Origin: Spodoptera frugiperda
Taxonomy: Eukaryota; Arthropoda; Insecta; Lepidoptera; Noctuidae
Direction of reading: 5' to 3'
Length of the DNA: 64,000 nt
NCBI RefSeq assembly: GCF_023101765.2
Contig: NC_064219.1
Location: forward strand, 11,387,774 to 11,451,773
Notes under the pieces: model-generated
What the model was told of the DNA's origin: nothing
The model's database searches: none
The model's input: the letters and a program-made list of their open reading frames with translations, nothing else
Shown here: piece by piece, positions 62,901 through 64,000 of the stretch
How positions within the stretch are numbered: position 1 is the first letter of the stretch
Layout: each line of letters opens with the position of its first letter
Made by a program: the position numbers and the translations under genes

Positions 62901-62981
62901 TGGTCTCGCCACCCTTGCCGATGATGGCGCCGGCCACCATGGACGGCACCAGCACCTTGAAGTGGTATGTCGGCTCCACGG
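32764..62981 (-). CDS. ps: Pasilla (Nova-type KH RNA-binding splicing regulator), 3' seven coding exons
   Basis: Seven minus-strand exons join in frame with consistent phases and GT-AG sites: 62981-62835, 49281-49127, 41839-41686, 38135-37975, 36900-36531, 33629-33444 and 32984-32764. They encode about 464 residues: KH1 (GKGG loop), KH2 (GKGG loop), a conserved linker (PQSGSCPNVSYADVAGPVAN), a Gly/Ala/Leu-rich spacer, and KH3 (GPGG loop) at the C-terminus. The order and sequence match Drosophila pasilla and vertebrate NOVA1/2, nuclear proteins that bind YCAY-type RNA clusters and control alternative splicing. The N-terminal exons lie beyond position 64000. Introns are 13.5, 7.3, 3.5, 1.1, 2.9 and 0.46 kb. 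Exact splice choices at the exon 38135 donor and the exon 33629 acceptor have alternatives. Confidence 0.95.
33444..33629 (-). CDS. ps: pasilla exon encoding the pre-KH3 linker and start of KH3
   Basis: The donor CTCG|GTCAGT follows 33444. The best acceptor is GCCCCCCAG ending at 33630, giving a 186-nt exon in phase. A weaker in-phase acceptor (TCCGCAG) would extend the exon to 33695. It encodes a Gly/Val-rich run (VGSVGGVGGVGGV), then SKSPTPADAGAKDSKNVE and VGAILG at the start of KH3. The SKSPTP…KDSKNVE block is conserved with fly pasilla. Confidence 0.88.
34021..36530 (-). other. pasilla intron between linker exons (part)
   Basis: No coding signal or recognised repeat was seen. The local ORFs in this stretch have no protein character. 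The full intron is 33630-36530. Confidence 0.5.
36531..36900 (-). CDS. ps: pasilla spacer exon between KH2 and KH3
   Basis: The acceptor GTGTGACAG precedes 36900 and the donor CTCG|GTACGT follows 36531; the exon is 370 nt (123 codons plus one base). It opens with a Gly/Val-rich run (GVGGGVGGVLVNGAGVGG) and an LSLSLSL stretch from a GCGACA repeat. It then has THTLDHIKAALRQAGYSE and KHGVLGLALP, which resemble the fly linker (LLEHIKVAMRGSGYSE…YGVLGMG), and ends VFGPIGQVPL. Very high GC at third codon positions makes antisense shadow ORFs in several frames. Confidence 0.9.
36901..37974 (-). other. pasilla intron, 1.07 kb
   Basis: Contains a small perfect hairpin, AACATGATTTT-CAAT-AAAATCATGTT (about 37533-37558), and otherwise no recognised feature. 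Confidence 0.5.
37975..38135 (-). CDS. ps: pasilla exon following KH2
   Basis: The acceptor TTTCTTCCAG precedes 38135. The first bases complete the Gly codon left open by the KH2 exon. It encodes GEKENNKKACLMILQKVVDD, then PQSGSCPNVSYADVAGPVAN and NPTGSPYA, all strongly conserved in Nova/pasilla. The donor is either GAG|GTGAAA (exon end 37975, chosen) or GAG|GTGACC (exon end 37966). Both keep the frame and differ by three residues. Confidence 0.9.
38136..41685 (-). other. pasilla intron, 3.5 kb
   Basis: AT-rich, no nested gene or recognised repeat seen. The plus-strand 38866-39231 and 39482-39721 ORFs lack recognisable protein features. Confidence 0.5.
41686..41839 (-). CDS. ps: pasilla KH2 exon
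   Basis: The acceptor CTTCATTCCAG precedes 41839 and the donor GTGG|GTGAGT follows 41686; the exon is 154 nt, starting in phase 0 and leaving one base. It encodes VKILVPNSTAGMIIGKGGNY, then IKQIKEQSGSYVQISQKAKE and LSLQERCITVVG: most of KH2, with a canonical GKGG loop. It is nearly identical to fly pasilla KH2 as I remember it. Confidence 0.96.
41840..49126 (-). other. pasilla intron, 7.3 kb
   Basis: No convincing nested gene was seen. Two GC-richer patches interrupt the AT-rich sequence: 45133-45215, where a short plus-strand frame reads like protein but lacks partners, and about 46780-46870. Neither could be assigned. Confidence 0.45.
49127..49281 (-). CDS. ps: pasilla exon finishing KH1
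   Basis: The acceptor TTGTCTGCAG precedes 49281 and the donor CAG|GTACGT follows 49127; the exon is 155 nt. The first two bases complete the Gly of YPG, continuing to TTERACLITGSVDGIMVVLD and FIMDKIKEKPELVKPFPEG, ending QDRDKQ. This is the end of KH1 plus the KH1-KH2 linker of pasilla. It matches the Nova YPGTTERVCLI core. Confidence 0.95.
55110..56408. repeat. Inverted repeat pair about 1.3 kb apart
   Basis: The left copy has AAAGGAGAAGGGGACTT (55110-55126), then TGGGCCCAG (55140-55148), then GTTAACT (55151-55157). The right copy is the reverse complement: AGTTAAC (56373-56379), CTGGGCCCA (56382-56390) and AAGTCCCCTTCTCCTTT (56392-56408). The blocks could be the ends of one decayed DNA transposon or two opposed tails of a LINE-like repeat. 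The Harbinger-type MITE lies between them and looks like a later insertion. Confidence 0.6.
55455..55660. mobile_element. PIF/Harbinger-type MITE, 200 bp, TTA target-site duplication
   Basis: The element is 55458-55657, flanked by TTA on both sides (55455-55457 and 55658-55660). The terminal inverted repeats start GGGCCTAYGCACACCACG and match at 25 of 27 positions. A 3-bp TTA/TAA duplication is typical of PIF/Harbinger elements. Inside there is a second near-perfect hairpin (arms 55486-55503 and 55507-55524, one mismatch, 3-base loop). A sub-repeat ATCGCTACACACGCGT also occurs twice near the right end. It encodes no transposase; the plus-strand ORF across it is not a gene. Confidence 0.9.
62835..62981 (-). 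CDS. ps: pasilla exon with the start of KH1
   Basis: The acceptor TGCTCTACAG precedes 62981 and the donor CCTG|GTAAGT follows 62835; the exon is 147 nt. It needs one base from an upstream exon and leaves one. It encodes VEPTYHFKVLVPSMVAGAII, then GKGGETIAQLQKDTGARVKM and SKSHDFYPG. This is the N-terminal half of KH1 with a canonical GKGG loop. It is the first ps exon visible; the upstream coding exons are outside the window. Confidence 0.95.
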
Positions 62982-64000
62982 CTGTAGAGCATACAGTTGC
63001 ATGGTGAGAAGAGCTCACACTAAACACTACATTCTGAGCACTGTGTTCCGTTACAAACAATCAATAAAAACCAATAGTATTGTTCCCAGAAGTTATTATC
63101 GATATAGAAAAGCAATTACAGAAAAATCGTAATGGTTTCTATTATAGTAAACAAGAGCGGAAGAGAACAAATATTTGCGTAGGACGTTCTGAGATATTGA
63201 GCAATATAATTGCTTTTGTATTGACTGCTAGCTACAATAATACATACTTTATGTGTAGACATTATATTACAGCTCTGTAATTCCAATTTGCCAATTAATC
63301 AATACAGCGATTTCACGAGCCCTTTGAAGATTATCCCAAAAACAGATTACATAAATTGGTTTCAGCTACATCCCGATATAAATTAACTCGGGATCTCATA
63401 AGTAATTAAAGAAAATACATCCGAGGCTCAATGCGCAAAGGGTTGTACTAATTGATTAGCTTCGTTACAAGAATACTACAAATTGGATATGTAGAGGTGA
63501 AATCTAAAACGGAATATAGTGCTCAGGATTCATCGGAGTACATTTAAAATGAGGTTTCATGGTTTTATGTGAATACAGTAACTTGATTTAGATCATGAAA
63601 TCCCATTTTATATGTACAATATTACATCAGCAGAAGCTGGTGATCAAAAGCATCAGTAATGCAGTCGGAGCACCAGTTCCGGCAGAGTATGAGTCAGTGT
63701 GAAGTGCATTATGTATGTATTGTAAACCACACCTGCGGGCCTGTGCTAATGTCAGTCGCGATGACGGTGTATGGAGATTCAATAGCCAACATCAAAAATG
63801 TATTATTTTATTAATTAGCACCAACATCAGCTAGTTTGGTGACGAATTAATCTTGCGAGATTGTTCTGGCACGACGCGATACTTCCACCGTGCCAGTGTT
63901 AGATTGTTTGCATTTATGCTCGTTTATTATTTTGAAGGCAAATAGTACAGCTTTTTATATTTCATAGTTATTAACATGCATTTTATTCGTTGATTAATGC
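62982..64000 (-). other. pasilla intron running off the right edge
   Basis: No further ps exon was recognised between the KH1 exon and the window end. The sequence is AT-rich with only short ORFs. Confidence 0.5.

Overview
The window is AT-rich, intron-rich DNA typical of an animal nuclear genome, almost certainly from a moth or butterfly (Lepidoptera). Two things support this. The recognisable proteins are closest in remembered sequence to insect genes (pasilla/Nova, Wsck). The interspersed repeats include several that are characteristic of lepidopteran genomes: a poly(A)-tailed element with a CTCCCGCCT hairpin near its tail, a tRNA-derived SINE, an RTE-like 3' tail, and hAT-like and Harbinger-like MITEs. 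No bacterial, plasmid, phage or CRISPR features were seen.

Layout. 1-13.5 kb is mostly non-coding. It holds a triplicated 244-bp tandem repeat (811-1529), one 167-codon orphan ORF on the minus strand (5932-6435), and one plausible terminal exon of an unidentified minus-strand gene (9836-9968). 13.6-23.7 kb is a five-exon minus-strand gene that can be followed in frame from ATG (23701) to stop (13599). It encodes a ~1,115-aa lysine- and serine-rich protein that I tentatively call NuSAP/mink-like (spindle/nucleolar microtubule-associated). Its two large introns have collected a retroelement with clear target-site duplications, a SINE, a fossil LINE, a hAT-type MITE and a perfect 23-bp palindrome. 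Head to head with it, 771 bp away, an uninterrupted plus-strand ORF (24473-26656) encodes Wsck, a WSC + fibronectin III receptor-like protein whose tyrosine-kinase-like domain lacks the usual catalytic residues.

28.6-64 kb is occupied by the 3' part of pasilla (ps), the insect Nova-type KH-domain splicing factor, on the minus strand. Seven coding exons were found (62981 down to 32764), covering KH1, KH2, the linker and KH3 with all reading-frame phases consistent. The 5' exons lie beyond the right edge. The introns are long (up to 13.5 kb) and I see no convincing nested gene in them. The 3' flank of ps, perhaps a long 3' UTR, has unusual GC-rich islands with a 23-bp near-perfect hairpin and a degenerate CCGAGT repeat. 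Wsck and ps converge.

There is no evidence for a wholly new system. The most interesting signals are the ten-fold TFDK motif array in the NuSAP-like protein, the pseudokinase changes in Wsck, the GC-rich hairpin and CCGAG array near the ps 3' end, and the cleanly bounded mobile elements.
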